From: Chromohalobacter israelensis
Lineage (GTDB): Bacteria; Pseudomonadota; Gammaproteobacteria; Pseudomonadales; Halomonadaceae
Direction: 5' to 3'
DNA length: 64,000 bases
Assembly (NCBI GenBank): GCA_000761475.1
Contig: JQNW01000006.1
Span: 39,287-103,286 of the forward strand
The notes beneath the pieces are model-generated. The model saw nothing but the letters and a program-made list of their open reading frames with translations. It searched no databases and was not told the origin of the DNA. The translations under genes and the position numbers were made by a program. The first letter of the stretch is position 1; each line of letters opens with the position of its first letter. Below are positions 20,149-34,578 of the stretch, piece after piece.

Positions 20149-21294
20149 TTGATCAGACCCGCGATATTGGCCTTGGAAGACGGCAGCGTATTTCATGGCA
20201 GTGCCATCGGAGCCGATGGGCAGACCAGTGGTGAGGTGGTCTTCAATACGGCCATGACTGGCTATCAAGAAATTCTCACCGACCCCTCCTACACGCGACA
20301 GATCGTCACCCTCACGTATCCGCATATCGGCAATACCGGCATCAATGCCGAGGACATCGAGTCCGCCGCCATCGCCGCGGCCGGCCTGGTGATTCGCGAC
20401 TTGCCGCTCGTCGCCAGCAACTTCCGCAGCGAAGAAAGCCTGGATGCGTACCTCAAGCGCAACGGCGTGCTGGGCATCGCCGATATCGATACGCGGCGAC
20501 TGACCCGGGTGCTGCGCGACAAGGGGGCGCAGAACGGAGCGATTCTGGCGGGGGCCGATGCCGAAGGCGACGACGCCGTGGAGCGCGCGCTGGCGGCGGC
20601 ACGCGCCTTCCCGGGCCTCAAGGGCATGGACCTCGCCCAGGAGGTGAGCTGCCGCGAAACCTATGAATGGAGCGAGGGCGAGTGGTCGCTGGGCAGCGGT
20701 TACGCCGATGCCTCGCAGGGCGAGCGTCCTTATCACGTGGTGGCGTACGATTACGGCGCGAAGTTCAACATCCTGCGCATGCTGGCCTCGCGCGGCTGTC
20801 GCTTGACGGTGGTGCCGGCACGCACCCCGGCCGCCGAGGTGCTGGCGATGCAGCCGGATGGCGTCTTCCTGGCCAATGGGCCGGGCGATCCCGAACCCTG
20901 CGATTACGCCATCGAGGCGATCCGCGAGGTCATCGCCGCCGATGTGCCGCTATTCGGCATCTGCCTGGGCCATCAACTGCTGGGACTGGCCTCCGGTGCA
21001 CGCACGGTGAAGATGAACAATGGCCATCACGGCGCCAATCACCCGGTCGAGGACCTCGACAGCGGCCGCGTGATGATCACCAGTCAGAACCATGGCTTCG
21101 CGGTCGACGAGGCGAGCCTGCCGGCCAACGTGCGGGCCACGCACCGCTCGCTGTTCGATGGCACCTTGCAAGGCATCGAGCGCACCGACTGCCCGGCGTT
21201 CAGCTTTCAGGGGCATCCCGAGGCCAGCCCTGGTCCGCGTGATGTCGCGCCGCTGTTCGACCGCTTCATCGCGCTGATGCAAGCCCGTCGTTGA
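20149..21294 (+). CDS. carA: Carbamoyl-phosphate synthase small subunit
   Basis: Glutaminase subunit that feeds ammonia to CarB for arginine and pyrimidine synthesis. The product is 381 residues and begins at a TTG with GGGGAGG upstream; the sequence from this codon aligns with E. coli CarA, which also uses UUG. The class I amidotransferase domain has the nucleophile in FGICLGHQ (Cys about 272) and the His/Glu pair in [12 protein letters not shown] perfect 8-bp hairpin without U-run lies in the carA-carB gap (21301-21321), a possible intercistronic element. Confidence 0.98.
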   Translation: MIRPAILALEDGSVFHGSAIGADGQTSGEVVFNTAMTGYQEILTDPSYTRQIVTLTYPHIGNTGINAEDIESAAIAAAGLVIRDLPLVASNFRSEESLDAYLKRNGVLGIADIDTRRLTRVLRDKGAQNGAILAGADAEGDDAVERALAAARAFPGLKGMDLAQEVSCRETYEWSEGEWSLGSGYADASQGERPYHVVAYDYGAKFNILRMLASRGCRLTVVPARTPAAEVLAMQPDGVFLANGPGDPEPCDYAIEAIREVIAADVPLFGICLGHQLLGLASGARTVKMNNGHHGANHPVEDLDSGRVMITSQNHGFAVDEASLPANVRATHRSLFDGTLQGIERTDCPAFSFQGHPEASPGPRDVAPLFDRFIALMQARR

Positions 21295-21366
21295 GCCACC
21301 GCCGCCTCCGCGAGAGGCGGCGCACCGTCGTACCGTCGTTTGTCACCTAGTCTAGCGGGAATCGTC

Positions 21367-24593
<3,227 letters not shown>

Positions 24594-24597
<4 letters not shown>

Positions 24598-25070
24598 ACA
24601 AGGTCCCGATGACCGTCGCAGGTGAGCAGAAACTGCGTGAAGAGCTCGAGCAGCTCAAAGGCGAGGAGCGTCCTCGGGTGATCAATGCGATTGCCGAAGC
24701 GCGTGAGCACGGCGATCTCAAGGAAAATGCCGAGTATCACGCGGCGCGTGAGCAGCAGGGGTTCATCGAGGGACGTATCCAGGAGATCGAGAGCAAGCTG
24801 TCCGCGTCGCAGGTGATCGACGTGACCAAGCTGCCCAAGACCGGCAAGGTGATCTTCGGCGTGACGGTGGATTTGATCAATCTCCACAACGACGAGGAGG
24901 TCCGCTACCGGATCGTCGGCGAGGACGAGGCCGATATCAAGGCGGGCAGGATTTCCGTGACCTCGCCGATCGCACGCGCCCTGATCGGCAAGGAAGAGGG
25001 CGATACCGTCCTGGTGCGTACGCCGGGAGGCGATGTCGAATACGAAATCGCCGGCGTCGAGCACCTCTGA
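24594..25070 (+). CDS. greA: Transcript cleavage factor GreA
   Basis: Rescues backtracked RNA polymerase by stimulating RNA cleavage. The 158-residue product has the N-terminal antiparallel coiled coil, with the acidic tip in [13 protein letters not shown], and the C-terminal FKBP-like domain ([18 protein letters not shown]). It overlaps the carB stop by four bases and has AGGAG upstream, so it is co-transcribed with carB, as in Pseudomonas. A strong terminator follows. Confidence 0.98.
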
Positions 25071-25096
25071 GCAGGCGCCAAGTGCTGCCAGCCAAG

Positions 25097-25127
25097 AAAA
25101 AGTCCGCGACGATGTCGCGGACTTTTT
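25097..25127. terminator. Bidirectional terminator between greA and yhbY
   Basis: A perfect 14-bp stem (AAAAAGTCCGCGAC and its complement, 3-base loop) gives U-runs on both strands and lies between convergent greA and yhbY. Confidence 0.9.
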
Positions 25128-25165
25128 TGTGCGTTGGGCGAACGCCCAGGCTTGCGCTGAGTGCC

Positions 25166-25492
25166 TCAGCGCCGCCCGTGGTGGTTCTCGAAGCGCTGGA
25201 TGTTGGAAAGCTTTGGGTTGACCCTGGGGTTGTGGCGGTAGAGCAGCACGACCTTGCCGATGGTCTGGACGAGCTCGCTGCGGCTGGCCTCGGCGAGCTC
25301 GGCGGTCACGGCGTTGCGCGCTTCGCGGTCGCCGATGGCGAGTTTGACCTTGACCAGCTCATGGTCTTCCAGGGCGCGAGCGAGCTCGGCCATGACGCCC
25401 TCGGTCAGCCCGTTCTCCGAGACCGTCACCACGGGGTTCAAATGGTGGCCGATGCTGCGAAATGCTTTCTTTTGTGCCTGTGACAAGCTCAT
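25166..25492 (-). CDS. yhbY: YhbY-family RNA-binding protein (CRM domain)
   Basis: Small RNA-binding protein associated with 50S subunit assembly. I place the start at the ATG giving MSLSQAQKKAFRSIGH, for 108 residues; the upstream in-frame extension is arginine-rich shadow sequence. The CRM/KH-like fold shows in LNPVVTVSENGLTEGVMAELARALEDHELVKVKL and the later GKVVLLYRHNP. It is divergent from rlmE, the usual order in gammaproteobacteria. Confidence 0.94.
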   Translation of the reverse strand: MSLSQAQKKAFRSIGHHLNPVVTVSENGLTEGVMAELARALEDHELVKVKLAIGDREARNAVTAELAEASRSELVQTIGKVVLLYRHNPRVNPKLSNIQRFENHHGRR

Positions 25493-25748
25493 GGTATCGT
25501 GACTATTCCGGGTTGGCGGACACTCGGCGCAGATGGCCGAGGGCGTTATCTGAATGCGACGAGGCCGCATGCCGGCGCAACGCTGGATGTCGTCCTGGCC
25601 TCGCGGACAGTACGTGAGGTGGCGCCGAGAAAAGATAGAACGCGCCATGTTACGGGGAAAGCGGCGCCTTGGAAAGGCCGTGCCGCCCGCCCAGCTAGCC
25701 CTCCCTGCCTTCCGGAAGATTCTCAACCGTTATCGACTTAGGTGATTC

Positions 25749-26381
25749 GTGGCACGTTCCTCGCACACCAGCAAGAGCTCGGCCTCCTGGCTCAAGGAGC
25801 ATTTCGACGACCGTTACGTGCAGCGCTCGTGGCAGGACGGCTATCGCTCACGGGCCAGTTACAAGCTGCTGGAACTCGATGCCAAGGATGCATTGCTCAA
25901 GCCGGGCATGACCGTGATCGATCTGGGCGCGGCACCGGGTGGCTGGAGTCAGATCGCAGCCGACAAGGTCGGCGACAAGGGCTGCGTCATCGCCTCCGAC
26001 ATCCTGGAAATGGATGCGCTGGCCGGTGTGACGTTCGTCCAGGGCGACTTCACCGAGATGGAGGTGCTGGAACAGATCCTCGCCGCTCTGGAAGGCCGTC
26101 GCGTCGACCTTGTCATGTCCGATATGGCCCCCAATATGAGTGGTATGGCGGCCATCGATCAGCCCCAGGCGATGTACCTCGTCGAGCTGGCGTTGGATCT
26201 GGCGCGTCAGACTCTGTCGCCTGGCGGGCGCTTTCTGGCCAAGGTCTTCCAGGGAGAAGGGTTCGATGCGTATTTGAAGGAGCTGCGCGGCAGCTTCCGC
26301 AAGGTAGTGACTCGCAAGCCGGAGGCATCGCGTGCCCGTTCGCGTGAAGTCTACTTGCTTGCGGAAGGATTCCACGGCTGA
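25749..26381 (+). CDS. rlmE: 23S rRNA 2'-O-ribose methyltransferase RlmE (FtsJ/RrmJ)
   Basis: Methylates U2552 of 23S rRNA in the 50S subunit, using S-adenosylmethionine. The 210-residue product starts at GTG. The K-D-K-E type catalytic tetrad is apparent: K in [12 protein letters not shown] in [12 protein letters not shown] in [10 protein letters not shown] and E in [11 protein letters not shown]. The SAM-binding loop is [11 protein letters not shown]. It precedes ftsH as in E. coli, with a 139-base gap. Confidence 0.97.
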   Translation: MARSSHTSKSSASWLKEHFDDRYVQRSWQDGYRSRASYKLLELDAKDALLKPGMTVIDLGAAPGGWSQIAADKVGDKGCVIASDILEMDALAGVTFVQGDFTEMEVLEQILAALEGRRVDLVMSDMAPNMSGMAAIDQPQAMYLVELALDLARQTLSPGGRFLAKVFQGEGFDAYLKELRGSFRKVVTRKPEASRARSREVYLLAEGFHG

Positions 26382-26520
26382 GCATGCGCCCAAGGCGCAC
26401 TCACCACGCGGTTATCGGCTCGATAGTCGTAATGACTTGGTAGTCGGCACGCCTCATGTGGTGTAGTGTCCAACCTATGGTCCTGCTTGGCAGACAGTTG
26501 CATGCAATGAGGGTATTCCC

Positions 26521-28488
26521 TTGAACGACATGGCGAAGAACCTGATTCTCTGGTTGGTCATCGCGGCGGTATTGCTGACGGTGTTCAACAACTTCAGCGT
26601 CGACAGCTCACCTCAGGCGATGAGCTACTCGCAGTTCGTCCAGCAGGTGCAGAACGACCAGATAGAAAGCGTGACCATCGAAGGCTACACCATCAACGGT
26701 GAGCGTGAAGACGGTACGCAGTTCCAGACGATCCGTCCGGCGGCCGAAGATCCCAAGCTGATGGACGACCTGCTGGCGCATGACGTCAGCGTGATCGGCA
26801 AGAAGCCCGAGGAGCAAAGTCTGTGGACGCGCCTGCTCGTGGCCAGCTTCCCGATCCTGATCATCCTTGCGATCTTCATCTTCTTCATGCGTCAGATGCA
26901 AGGTGGCGGCGGCGGCAAGGGCGGCCCGATGAGCTTCGGCAAGTCCAAGGCCAAGCTGCTGACGCAGGATCAGATCAAGACGACCTTCGCCGATGTCGCT
27001 GGCTGCGACGAGGCCAAGGAGGAAGTCGAGGAGCTCGTCGACTTCCTCAAGGACCCCAGCAAGTTTCAGCGGCTGGGCGGGCAGATACCGCGCGGCGTGT
27101 TGATGGTGGGGCCTCCGGGGACGGGCAAGACCCTGCTGGCCAAGGCCATCTCCGGTGAGGCCAAGGTCCCGTTCTTCACCATTTCCGGCTCGGACTTCGT
27201 GGAAATGTTCGTCGGCGTGGGGGCCTCGCGTGTTCGCGACATGTTCGAACAGGCCAAGAAGCAGGCCCCGTGCATCATCTTCATCGATGAGATCGATGCC
27301 GTGGGCCGTCATCGTGGCTCCGGCATGGGGGGCGGTCACGACGAGCGCGAGCAGACGCTCAACCAGCTGCTGGTGGAGATGGACGGCTTCGAAGCCAACG
27401 ACGGCATCATCGTGATCGCGGCCACCAACCGCCCCGACGTGCTCGACCCGGCACTGCTGCGTCCCGGTCGCTTCGACCGTCAGGTGACCGTGGGGCTGCC
27501 CGACATTCGCGGACGTGAGCACATTCTTGGCGTGCACCTGCGCAAGGTACCGCTGGCCGACGATGTGCAGCCGAGCTTCATCGCTCGCGGCACGCCTGGC
27601 TTCTCGGGCGCCGATCTGGCCAACCTGGTCAACGAGGCCGCCTTGTTCGCCGCGCGTCGCAACAAGCGCCTGGTGGGCATGGACGAGCTCGAGATGGCCA
27701 AGGACAAGATCCTGATGGGCTCCGAGAAGCGCTCGATGGTCATGTCCGAGAAAGAGAAGAGCAACACCGCGTACCACGAGTCGGGCCATGCCATCATCGG
27801 GCTGCTGATGCCCGAGCACGACCCCGTCTACAAGGTGACGATCATCCCGCGCGGGCGTGCCCTGGGTGTCACCATGTTCCTGCCCGAGGAGGATCGCTAC
27901 AGCCTCTCTCGGCAGCAGATCATCAGTCAGATCTGCTCGTTGTTCGGCGGCCGCCTTGCGGAGGAAATGACCCTGGGGCCGAATGGTGTCACCACCGGGG
28001 CGTCCAACGACATCAAGCGCGCCACCGAACTGGCCCACAACATGGTCGCCAAGTGGGGGCTCTCGGAAGAGATGGGCCCGCTGATGTACGACGAGGACGA
28101 GTCGCATCAATTCCTGGGCGGCGGCGGCCAGGGCGGCGGCAAGCTGAAGTCGGGCGAGACCACGACGCGCCTTGACAAGGAAGTGCGCAGGATCATCGAC
28201 GAGTGCTATAACAAGGCGCGCCAGATCCTGGAAGACAATCGCGACAAGCTGGACCTGATGGCTGAATCGTTGATGCAGTACGAAACCATCGATGCCAACC
28301 AGATCCGCGACATCATGGAAGGTCGCAAGCCGCGTCCGCCGGAGGACTGGGACGACAAGGGGCCGACGACCGGCTCGGGGTCGACCGCAAACCCCTCTGC
28401 TGACGATGAAGCCGAAGGGCAGGGCGACGAAGAAGGCGACACCAGTCGTCGTCCCTCGGATCCCCTGGGTGGGCCGGCGGGGCACTGA
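26521..28488 (+). CDS. ftsH: ATP-dependent membrane zinc protease FtsH
   Basis: Membrane-anchored AAA+ metalloprotease that degrades unassembled membrane proteins and regulators such as sigma32. The 655-residue product starts at TTG, giving [12 protein letters not shown] as in other proteobacteria; an ATG three codons later is the alternative. Two membrane helices flank a short periplasmic domain, then Walker A GPPGTGKT, Walker B FIDEIDA, the second region of homology, and the zinc site HESGH (residues 419-423). The C-terminal tail is acidic. Located upstream of folP-glmM as in E. coli. Confidence 0.98.
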   Translation: MNDMAKNLILWLVIAAVLLTVFNNFSVDSSPQAMSYSQFVQQVQNDQIESVTIEGYTINGEREDGTQFQTIRPAAEDPKLMDDLLAHDVSVIGKKPEEQSLWTRLLVASFPILIILAIFIFFMRQMQGGGGGKGGPMSFGKSKAKLLTQDQIKTTFADVAGCDEAKEEVEELVDFLKDPSKFQRLGGQIPRGVLMVGPPGTGKTLLAKAISGEAKVPFFTISGSDFVEMFVGVGASRVRDMFEQAKKQAPCIIFIDEIDAVGRHRGSGMGGGHDEREQTLNQLLVEMDGFEANDGIIVIAATNRPDVLDPALLRPGRFDRQVTVGLPDIRGREHILGVHLRKVPLADDVQPSFIARGTPGFSGADLANLVNEAALFAARRNKRLVGMDELEMAKDKILMGSEKRSMVMSEKEKSNTAYHESGHAIIGLLMPEHDPVYKVTIIPRGRALGVTMFLPEEDRYSLSRQQIISQICSLFGGRLAEEMTLGPNGVTTGASNDIKRATELAHNMVAKWGLSEEMGPLMYDEDESHQFLGGGGQGGGKLKSGETTTRLDKEVRRIIDECYNKARQILEDNRDKLDLMAESLMQYETIDANQIRDIMEGRKPRPPEDWDDKGPTTGSGSTANPSADDEAEGQGDEEGDTSRRPSDPLGGPAGH

Positions 28489-28605
28489 TCGCGCCTGGCC
28501 CCTTCCCTGCGCGACGGGCGCCGCATTGCGGCGCCCGTCGTCGTTGGGGCGTGCTTACACCGGTAATCCCGCATGCTAGAGTAAACGTTTGACGCCGCGA
28601 CGGTC

Positions 28606-29478
28606 ATGACCATGCAAGACGCCAATGTCGCGCCCCACCCGTTGCGGTGCGGGCGCCACCAGCTCGATCTTTCCTACCCCCGCGTCATGGGGATACTCAA
28701 CGTCACCCCGGACTCGTTTTCGGACGGCGGGCGCCATAATGCGCTCGACGATGCCCTGCGGCATGCCGAGCGAATGCTGGCGGAGGGCGCGGCGGTCATC
28801 GATATAGGCGGCGAGTCGACACGTCCCGGCGCGACACCGGTGTCGCCACAGGAAGAGCTGGACCGCGTGCTGCCGGTGGTGGAGTGCCTGGTCCGCGAGC
28901 TTGACGCCCTCGTGTCTCTGGATACCAGCCAGCCCCAGGTGATGCGCGAGGCGGCCTCGCTGGGGGCGGGCATGATCAACGACGTACGCGGGCTGCGCTG
29001 GCCGGGAGCGCTGGAAGCAGCGGCGGTGAGCGGCCTGCCGGTGTGCCTGATGCACATGGTGGGCGAGCCCACCGACATGCAGTTGTCACCGCATTACGAC
29101 ATGCCCATCGAGGACGCGGTGGCGGCGTTTTTCGAGACACGCATCGCCGAATGCGAAGCGGCAGGATTGCGCCGCGATCGACTGGTGCTCGACCCAGGCT
29201 TCGGCTTCGGAAAGCGTGTCGAACATAACCTGCGCCTGCTGAATCGTATGCAACAATTGACTGATTTTGGGCTGCCCCTGCTGGTCGGTATGTCACGCAA
29301 GAGTATGATTGGCAAGGTGCTGGCGCGTCCCGTGGAGGAGCGCTTGCCGGGCGGCCTGGCGCTGGCCACCATGGCGGTGGAGCGCGGGGCGCGTATCGTG
29401 CGCGTCCACGACGTTGGACCGACGGTGGATGCGGTCAACATGACTTGGGCTGTGCTACAGGAAGGCACCGACGCATGA
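28606..29478 (+). CDS. folP: Dihydropteroate synthase
   Basis: Joins p-aminobenzoate to the pterin diphosphate in folate synthesis; target of sulfonamides. The 290-residue product has the family motifs [26 protein letters not shown] and DPGFGFGK, and the [12 protein letters not shown] strand. Nothing in these loops suggests acquired sulfonamide resistance. It overlaps glmM by four bases (ATGA), so the two are translationally coupled. The folate enzyme FolK is encoded separately, in the pcnB cluster of this window. Confidence 0.97.
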   Translation: MTMQDANVAPHPLRCGRHQLDLSYPRVMGILNVTPDSFSDGGRHNALDDALRHAERMLAEGAAVIDIGGESTRPGATPVSPQEELDRVLPVVECLVRELDALVSLDTSQPQVMREAASLGAGMINDVRGLRWPGALEAAAVSGLPVCLMHMVGEPTDMQLSPHYDMPIEDAVAAFFETRIAECEAAGLRRDRLVLDPGFGFGKRVEHNLRLLNRMQQLTDFGLPLLVGMSRKSMIGKVLARPVEERLPGGLALATMAVERGARIVRVHDVGPTVDAVNMTWAVLQEGTDA

Positions 29479-30836
29479 CACGACGCTATTTTGGAACCGA
29501 TGGAATTCGCGGCACGGTGGGCGAGGCGCCCATCACGGCCGATTTCGTACTCAAGCTGGGCTGGGCGATGGGGCGAGTGCTGTCACGCCGTACGGGGCGC
29601 AAGTCGCGCGCCAAGGTGCTGATCGGCAAGGATACGCGCATCTCGGGCTACATGTTCGAATCCGCCCTGGAAGCCGGTCTCTCGGCGGCGGGCGTGGATG
29701 TTTCCCTGCTGGGGCCGATGCCCACGCCGGGCATCGCGTATTTGACGCGGACCTTCCGCGCCGATGCGGGCATCGTGATTTCGGCCTCGCACAACCCCTT
29801 CCAGGACAACGGCATCAAGTTCTTCTCCGCCGAAGGGGTGAAGCTGGCCGATGCCGTCGAGGAAGAGATAGAGGCGGAGCTCGACTTGCCCCTGTCGACG
29901 GTGGCACCGGATGCCCTTGGCAAGGCGCTACGCATTCAAGATGCGGCGGGGCGCTATATCGAGTTCTGCAAATCCACGGTGCCCGACCGCCTGACGCTGG
30001 AAGGGCTGAAAGTGGTCCTCGACTGCGCCCACGGGGCGACCTATCACATCGCGCCCAGCGTCCTGCGCGAGCTGGGAGCCGAGGTGAGCCTGATCGGCGC
30101 CGATCCCGATGGTCTCAACATCAACCATGGCGTGGGCTCCACCCATCCGGCGGCGCTGCGTGCGGCGGTGATCGAGCGTGGCGCCGATCTGGGGGTCGCG
30201 CTGGATGGCGATGGCGACCGTGTGGTGCTGGTCGATGCCGAAGGCCGCGAGGTGGACGGCGACGACATTCTGTATCTGATTGCACGGGACCGGCGCGCGC
30301 GGGACCTGCTGGGCGGCGGCGTGGTGGGCACCCTGATGTCCAACTTCGGCCTGGCGGCGGCGCTGGAAGCCTTGGACATTCCCTTCGAGCGCGCCAAGGT
30401 CGGCGATCGCTACGTCATGGAGCGACTGGCGGCCAACGGCTGGCAGCTGGGCGGCGAGTCCTCGGGGCACATCGTCTGTGGCCATGTGCAGACCACGGGC
30501 GACGGTATCGTCTCTGCCCTGCAGGTCCTGGCCATCATGGTGCGCGAAGGGGCATCGCTGGCGGCCTTGCTGCAAGGGTTCGAGAAGGCGCCGCAGGCGC
30601 TGGTCAATGTACGGCTGACCCCCGAGACGGACAAGGAGGCACTGCTCGGCAACGAGCAGGTCCAGCATACCGTGGCATCGGTCGAGGCCGAACTCGGCGA
30701 GGAAGGCCGGGTGCTGCTGCGACCCTCGGGCACCGAGCCGTTGATTCGGGTCATGGTCGAGGGGCGTCCGCACTTTGACGTGGACGCGCTGGCGCGCCGT
30801 ATCGCCGACGACATCGAGGGGCATATGGTGCGCTGA
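29475..30836 (+). CDS. glmM: Phosphoglucosamine mutase
   Basis: Converts glucosamine 6-phosphate to glucosamine 1-phosphate for peptidoglycan and LPS precursors. Starting at the ATG that overlaps folP, the product is 453 residues and begins [11 protein letters not shown]. The phosphoserine loop is SASHNP (Ser 105), the metal-binding loop is DGDGDR, and the sugar-binding GGESSGH and phosphate-binding [10 protein letters not shown] follow. All four domains are present. Confidence 0.98.
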   Translation: MTRRYFGTDGIRGTVGEAPITADFVLKLGWAMGRVLSRRTGRKSRAKVLIGKDTRISGYMFESALEAGLSAAGVDVSLLGPMPTPGIAYLTRTFRADAGIVISASHNPFQDNGIKFFSAEGVKLADAVEEEIEAELDLPLSTVAPDALGKALRIQDAAGRYIEFCKSTVPDRLTLEGLKVVLDCAHGATYHIAPSVLRELGAEVSLIGADPDGLNINHGVGSTHPAALRAAVIERGADLGVALDGDGDRVVLVDAEGREVDGDDILYLIARDRRARDLLGGGVVGTLMSNFGLAAALEALDIPFERAKVGDRYVMERLAANGWQLGGESSGHIVCGHVQTTGDGIVSALQVLAIMVREGASLAALLQGFEKAPQALVNVRLTPETDKEALLGNEQVQHTVASVEAELGEEGRVLLRPSGTEPLIRVMVEGRPHFDVDALARRIADDIEGHMVR

Positions 30837-30901
30837 GGCCCGCATATTGTGTTGTCAATACGCCTCCTATACCATGGCGCTCCATTCGGAGGACTGTTTC
30901 T

Positions 30902-31651
30902 ATGCGCACGCCGCTGATCGCGGGCAATTGGAAGATGAACGGTTCGAGCGCCCTGGTCGACGCGTTCGGCCAGGCCTTTGCCGATGCCGACCTGCCCGAG
31001 TCGGTGGAAGTCGTGGTGCATCCACCGTTCCCCTATCTCGATGCGGCGCGCCGCGCTCTGGCCGGCGGGTCCGTCAAGCTCGGGGCGCAGACGCTCAACC
31101 CCCTGCATGCAGGAGCGCGCACGGGTGAGGTCAGTGGGCGCATGCTCAAGGAATTCGACGTCGAGTACGTCCTGGTCGGGCACTCCGAGCGCCGCGAGCT
31201 TTATCGCGAAAGCGACGACGACGTCTATGACCGGCTGTTGGCGGCCCTGAATGCAGACCTGCGGCCGATCCTGTGTGTCGGCGAGACGCTCGAGGCGCGC
31301 GATGCCGGGCGTACGCGCGATGTCGTGCTGCGCCAGGTCGGACATGCGCTGGCGCCCCTGGAACCCGCGCAACGGGCCCGCGTGACGATCGCCTACGAGC
31401 CCGTCTGGGCCATCGGCACCGGGCGTACCGCGACGCCCGAGCAGGCACAAGAGGTCATGGCCGCGATCCGCGAGTACCAGGCCGGCTTCGATCCTGCCCT
31501 GGCCCAGTCGATGCGACTGATCTACGGGGGCAGCATGAACGCGGCCAACGCGGCCGAACTTCTGGCCCAGCCGGATATCGACGGCGGCCTGGTGGGCGGT
31601 GCTTCGCTCAAGGTCGACGATTTTCTAGCCATCTGTCATTCAGCAAGGTAG
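30902..31651 (+). CDS. tpiA: Triosephosphate isomerase
   Basis: Interconverts dihydroxyacetone phosphate and glyceraldehyde 3-phosphate. The 249-residue TIM barrel has the catalytic Lys in GNWKMN (Lys 11), His in VGHSERR, Glu in [11 protein letters not shown] and the phosphate-binding YGGSMN and [15 protein letters not shown] ribosome site precedes it. It lies between glmM and secG as in many gammaproteobacteria. Confidence 0.98.
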   Translation: MRTPLIAGNWKMNGSSALVDAFGQAFADADLPESVEVVVHPPFPYLDAARRALAGGSVKLGAQTLNPLHAGARTGEVSGRMLKEFDVEYVLVGHSERRELYRESDDDVYDRLLAALNADLRPILCVGETLEARDAGRTRDVVLRQVGHALAPLEPAQRARVTIAYEPVWAIGTGRTATPEQAQEVMAAIREYQAGFDPALAQSMRLIYGGSMNAANAAELLAQPDIDGGLVGGASLKVDDFLAICHSAR

Positions 31652-31655
31652 CGCG

Positions 31656-32015
31656 ATGTATATTGGGGTGTTGTTGGTTCACGTAGCGATCGCCATTGCC
31701 CTGGTGGTGTTGGTGTTGCTGCAGCAAGGCAAGGGCGCCGAGGCGGGGGCCGCCTTCGGTGGCGGTGCTTCGCAGACGGTCTTCGGGTCGCAGGGCAGCG
31801 GCAACTTCCTGGCCAAGCTGACCGGTGTGCTGGCTGCGGTTTTCTTCGCCACGTCGCTCGGACTCGCCTATTTCGTGTCCCAGGCCGGCGATGCGCCGCA
31901 GGAAGGCATCCCCGACGCACAGGCGGTCGAGCAGCAAAAATCTGCGGCGACGCTTGACGAGGAAGAAGAGAACGTGGAGAATACTGCGCCAGTGCTCGAG
32001 GACGGCGGCGAATAA
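31656..32015 (+). CDS. secG: Preprotein translocase subunit SecG
   Basis: Small inner-membrane subunit of the SecYEG channel. The 119-residue product has two membrane helices joined by the conserved cytoplasmic loop [21 protein letters not shown]. The C-terminal tail (about 45 residues) is strongly acidic. Only four bases separate it from tpiA. tRNA-Leu and initiator tRNA genes follow, matching the E. coli secG-leuU-metY-rimP order. Confidence 0.95.
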   Translation: MYIGVLLVHVAIAIALVVLVLLQQGKGAEAGAAFGGGASQTVFGSQGSGNFLAKLTGVLAAVFFATSLGLAYFVSQAGDAPQEGIPDAQAVEQQKSAATLDEEEENVENTAPVLEDGGE

Positions 32016-32161
32016 TTGCAGTGTCGTCATCGGGTTAGCTCGCCAAGTGCGGTGCATGATGAATGCTCCCGGTTCGAGGCGAGCGCTTGAAGCAAGGCGT
32101 CGGTACAGCTGGAAGGCGGATGATGCGCCGATCTTGTGCCGACAAGAACTTGCCCCCTGTT

Positions 32162-32248
32162 GCCGAAGTGGTGGAATTGGTAGACACGCTATCTTGAGGG
32201 GGTAGTGACCTTACGGTCGTGCGGGTTCAAGTCCCGCCTTCGGCACCA
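32162..32248 (+). tRNA. tRNA-Leu (anticodon GAG)
   Basis: An 87-base class II tRNA with encoded CCA. The acceptor GCCGAAG pairs with CTTCGGC; the anticodon arm is CTATC-TTGAGGG-GGTAG, giving GAG. A long variable arm and a GGTTCAAGTCC T-arm complete the fold. It is the leuU-like gene downstream of secG. Confidence 0.96.
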
Positions 32249-32313
32249 TCTTGAGTCGATGTAAGCAGTTGACTCAAATAGAGATTGGCAAGATTTGACG
32301 ATGATTTGGCTCC

Positions 32314-32342
32314 TTGACCTTTAAGGAGTTGAGCAGTATAAT
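32314..32342 (+). promoter_or_regulatory. Sigma70 promoter for initiator tRNA and the rimP-nusA-infB operon
   Basis: TTGACC and TATAAT separated by 17 bases; the -10 ends 13 bases before the tRNA. This is the best sigma70 promoter in the translation cluster. Confidence 0.85.
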
Positions 32343-32355
32343 CGTCAGCCACTGA

Positions 32356-32432
<77 letters not shown>

Positions 32433-32444
32433 AGTTTTTTTACG

Positions 32445-32472
32445 AAAGGCCCCTTCCTACGAAGGGGCTTTT
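32445..32472 (+). terminator. Terminator after the initiator tRNA gene
   Basis: A 12-bp stem (AAAGGCCCCTTC with GAAGGGGCTTTT, one G-U pair) with a CTAC loop and a T-run. Read-through must supply part of the downstream rimP operon, or a further promoter exists before rimP. Confidence 0.82.
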
Positions 32473-32569
32473 TGTTATCACTTGCGACGATAACGCCAAT
32501 CAGCCACCTAGCTTTCCTCTTTACTCCTGGTCAGGTGCCTGATGCAACTGCTAGTGGGAGCCTCCGTCT

Positions 32570-33031
32570 GTGGCAAACAAGGACGCTGCACTGAAAGCGC
32601 TCATCGAGCCGGTCGTGACGGCCATGGGCTTCGAACTCTGGGGAGTCGACTACCTCTCCCAGGGTAAACACTCCCGACTGGTCATCTATATCGAAAGCGC
32701 CGATGGCGTGACGGTAGATGACTGTGCGGCCGTCAGCCGCCAGGTCAGTGGGGTGCTGGACGTTGAAGACCCCATTTCGGGTGAATACCGACTGGAAGTG
32801 TCTTCACCGGGGATGGATCGTCCCTTGTTCACGCTCGAGCAGTTTGCGAGCTTCAAGGGCAGTCATGTCAAGGTGAAGCTGAGCACGCCCTTCGAAGGGC
32901 GTCGCAAGTTTCAGGGCCAATTGGCCGGCGTCGAGGGCGACGAGATTCTGCTGCATCTCGACGGACAAGAATATTGCTTTCCGATCGAAAGCATCGAGCA
33001 GGCGCGCGTGGTGCCTCAGTTCGATAATTAA
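32570..33031 (+). CDS. rimP: Ribosome maturation factor RimP
   Basis: Needed for 30S subunit maturation. The 153-residue product starts at GTG with GGGAG upstream. The family motifs [23 protein letters not shown] and the [14 protein letters not shown] segment mark the N-terminal alpha/beta domain; an SH3-like C-terminal domain follows. First protein gene of the rimP-nusA-infB-rbfA-truB-rpsO-pnp run. Confidence 0.96.
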   Translation: MANKDAALKALIEPVVTAMGFELWGVDYLSQGKHSRLVIYIESADGVTVDDCAAVSRQVSGVLDVEDPISGEYRLEVSSPGMDRPLFTLEQFASFKGSHVKVKLSTPFEGRRKFQGQLAGVEGDEILLHLDGQEYCFPIESIEQARVVPQFDN

Positions 33032-33057
33032 GGACAGCTTTTCTGCGAGGCATAGGC

Positions 33058-34551
33058 ATGAGTAAAGAGATTCTGCTGGTCGTAGATGCGATCTCGAACG
33101 AAAAGGGGGTGCCGCGTGAGGTGATCTTCGAGGCCGTGGAGTCGGCGCTGGCGAGTGCATCGCGTAAGCGTTTCGATGGCCAGGAAGTGAGCACTCGCGT
33201 CAAGATCGATCGCGCGACCGGTGATTACGACACCTTCCGTCGCTGGACTGTCGTCGAGGACGAGGCGTTCGAGAATCCGGATAGCGAAATCCCGCTGTCC
33301 GAGGCGGAGCGTCGTGATCCGCCCCTGGCGCTGGGTGACGTGGTCGAGGAGCAGGTCGAGTCGGTCGCCTTCGGTCGCATCGCCGCCCAGACCGCCAAGC
33401 AGGTCATCGTGCAGAAGGTGCGCGAGGCCGAGCGGGCCGAGGTCGTCCGCCAATACGCCGAGCGTGAAGGCGAACTGGTGGCCGGTATCGTCAAGAAGAC
33501 CACGCGCGAAGGGTTGATCGTCGACCTGGGCGAGAATGCCGAAGCGTTCCTGCCGCGCAGCGAGATGATCCCCGGCGAGCGCTATCGCATGAACGAACGC
33601 GTGCGTGCCCTGCTGTGGAAGGTCGACGCCGAAGCGCGCGGATCGCAGTTGATCCTGACGCGGACGCGCCCCGACATGATCGTCGAGCTCTTCAAGATCG
33701 AGGTGCCCGAGATCGCCGAGCAGCTCATCGAGATCAAGGGCGCGGCGCGCGATCCCGGCGCTCGCGCCAAGATTGCAGTCAAGACCAATGACAAGCGCAT
33801 CGACCCGGTCGGTGCGTGTGTCGGCATGCGCGGGTCGCGCGTGCAAGCGGTGTCCAACGAGCTGCGCAACGAGCGCGTGGACATCATCATGTGGGACGAC
33901 AACCCGGCGCAACTGGTGATCAATGCCATGGCGCCCGCGGAAGTCGGCTCCATTCTCGTCGACGAGGACGCCCATTCCATGGATGTCGCCGTCGCCGAGG
34001 ACAACCTGGCGCAGGCCATCGGCCGCAGCGGCCAGAACGTTCGCCTGGCTTCCGAGCTGACGGGCTGGACGCTCAACGTGATGACCGAAGAAGAGGCCGA
34101 AGGCAAGCGCGAGCAAGAAATCGACAGCCTGATCGAGTACTTCATCAATCACCTCGAAGTCGACGAGGAACTCGCCCGTCTGCTGGTCGAGGAAGGCTTT
34201 ACCTCGCTCGAGGAGCTGGCGTATGTGCCGCTCGAAGAGTTGCTCGAGATCGAGGAATTGGATGAAGCACTGATCGAAACGCTGCGCGCTCGAGCCAAGG
34301 ACGAATTGCTGACGCTGGCCATCGCTTCCGAAGAGGCGTTGGACGGTGCGCAGCCCGATGACGACCTCCTTGAAATGGAGGGCATGGATCGTCACTTGGC
34401 ATTTACGCTCGCCAGTCGAGGCATCGTCACGCGTGAGGACTTGGCCGAGCAGTCCATCGATGATCTCAAGGACATCGACGATGTGGACGAAGAGCGCGCC
34501 GCGGCGCTGATAATGACCGCTCGTGCGCCTTGGTTCGAGAGCGAACAGTAA
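33058..34551 (+). CDS. nusA: Transcription termination/antitermination protein NusA
   Basis: RNA polymerase-associated elongation factor acting in pausing, termination and rRNA antitermination. The 497-residue product has the N-terminal polymerase-binding domain, an S1 domain (from about residue 135), two KH domains (with [14 protein letters not shown] and [12 protein letters not shown]) and two C-terminal acidic repeats typical of gammaproteobacterial NusA. The boxA element before the 16S gene in this window is a likely site of NusA-containing antitermination complexes. Confidence 0.98.
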   Translation: MSKEILLVVDAISNEKGVPREVIFEAVESALASASRKRFDGQEVSTRVKIDRATGDYDTFRRWTVVEDEAFENPDSEIPLSEAERRDPPLALGDVVEEQVESVAFGRIAAQTAKQVIVQKVREAERAEVVRQYAEREGELVAGIVKKTTREGLIVDLGENAEAFLPRSEMIPGERYRMNERVRALLWKVDAEARGSQLILTRTRPDMIVELFKIEVPEIAEQLIEIKGAARDPGARAKIAVKTNDKRIDPVGACVGMRGSRVQAVSNELRNERVDIIMWDDNPAQLVINAMAPAEVGSILVDEDAHSMDVAVAEDNLAQAIGRSGQNVRLASELTGWTLNVMTEEEAEGKREQEIDSLIEYFINHLEVDEELARLLVEEGFTSLEELAYVPLEELLEIEELDEALIETLRARAKDELLTLAIASEEALDGAQPDDDLLEMEGMDRHLAFTLASRGIVTREDLAEQSIDDLKDIDDVDEERAAALIMTARAPWFESEQ

Positions 34552-34578
34552 TCTGGTCACGGGCTCAGGAGGGTCGTA

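Noticed and set aside
19929..20234. 101-codon frame in the carA leader as a leader-peptide gene
   Set aside because: It runs through both hairpins into carA in another frame, has no clear ribosome site and is too long for a classical leader peptide. A shorter regulatory peptide cannot be excluded.
28606..29478. Acquired sulfonamide resistance allele of folP
   Set aside because: Motifs are those of an ordinary chromosomal dihydropteroate synthase, in its normal ftsH-folP-glmM context.
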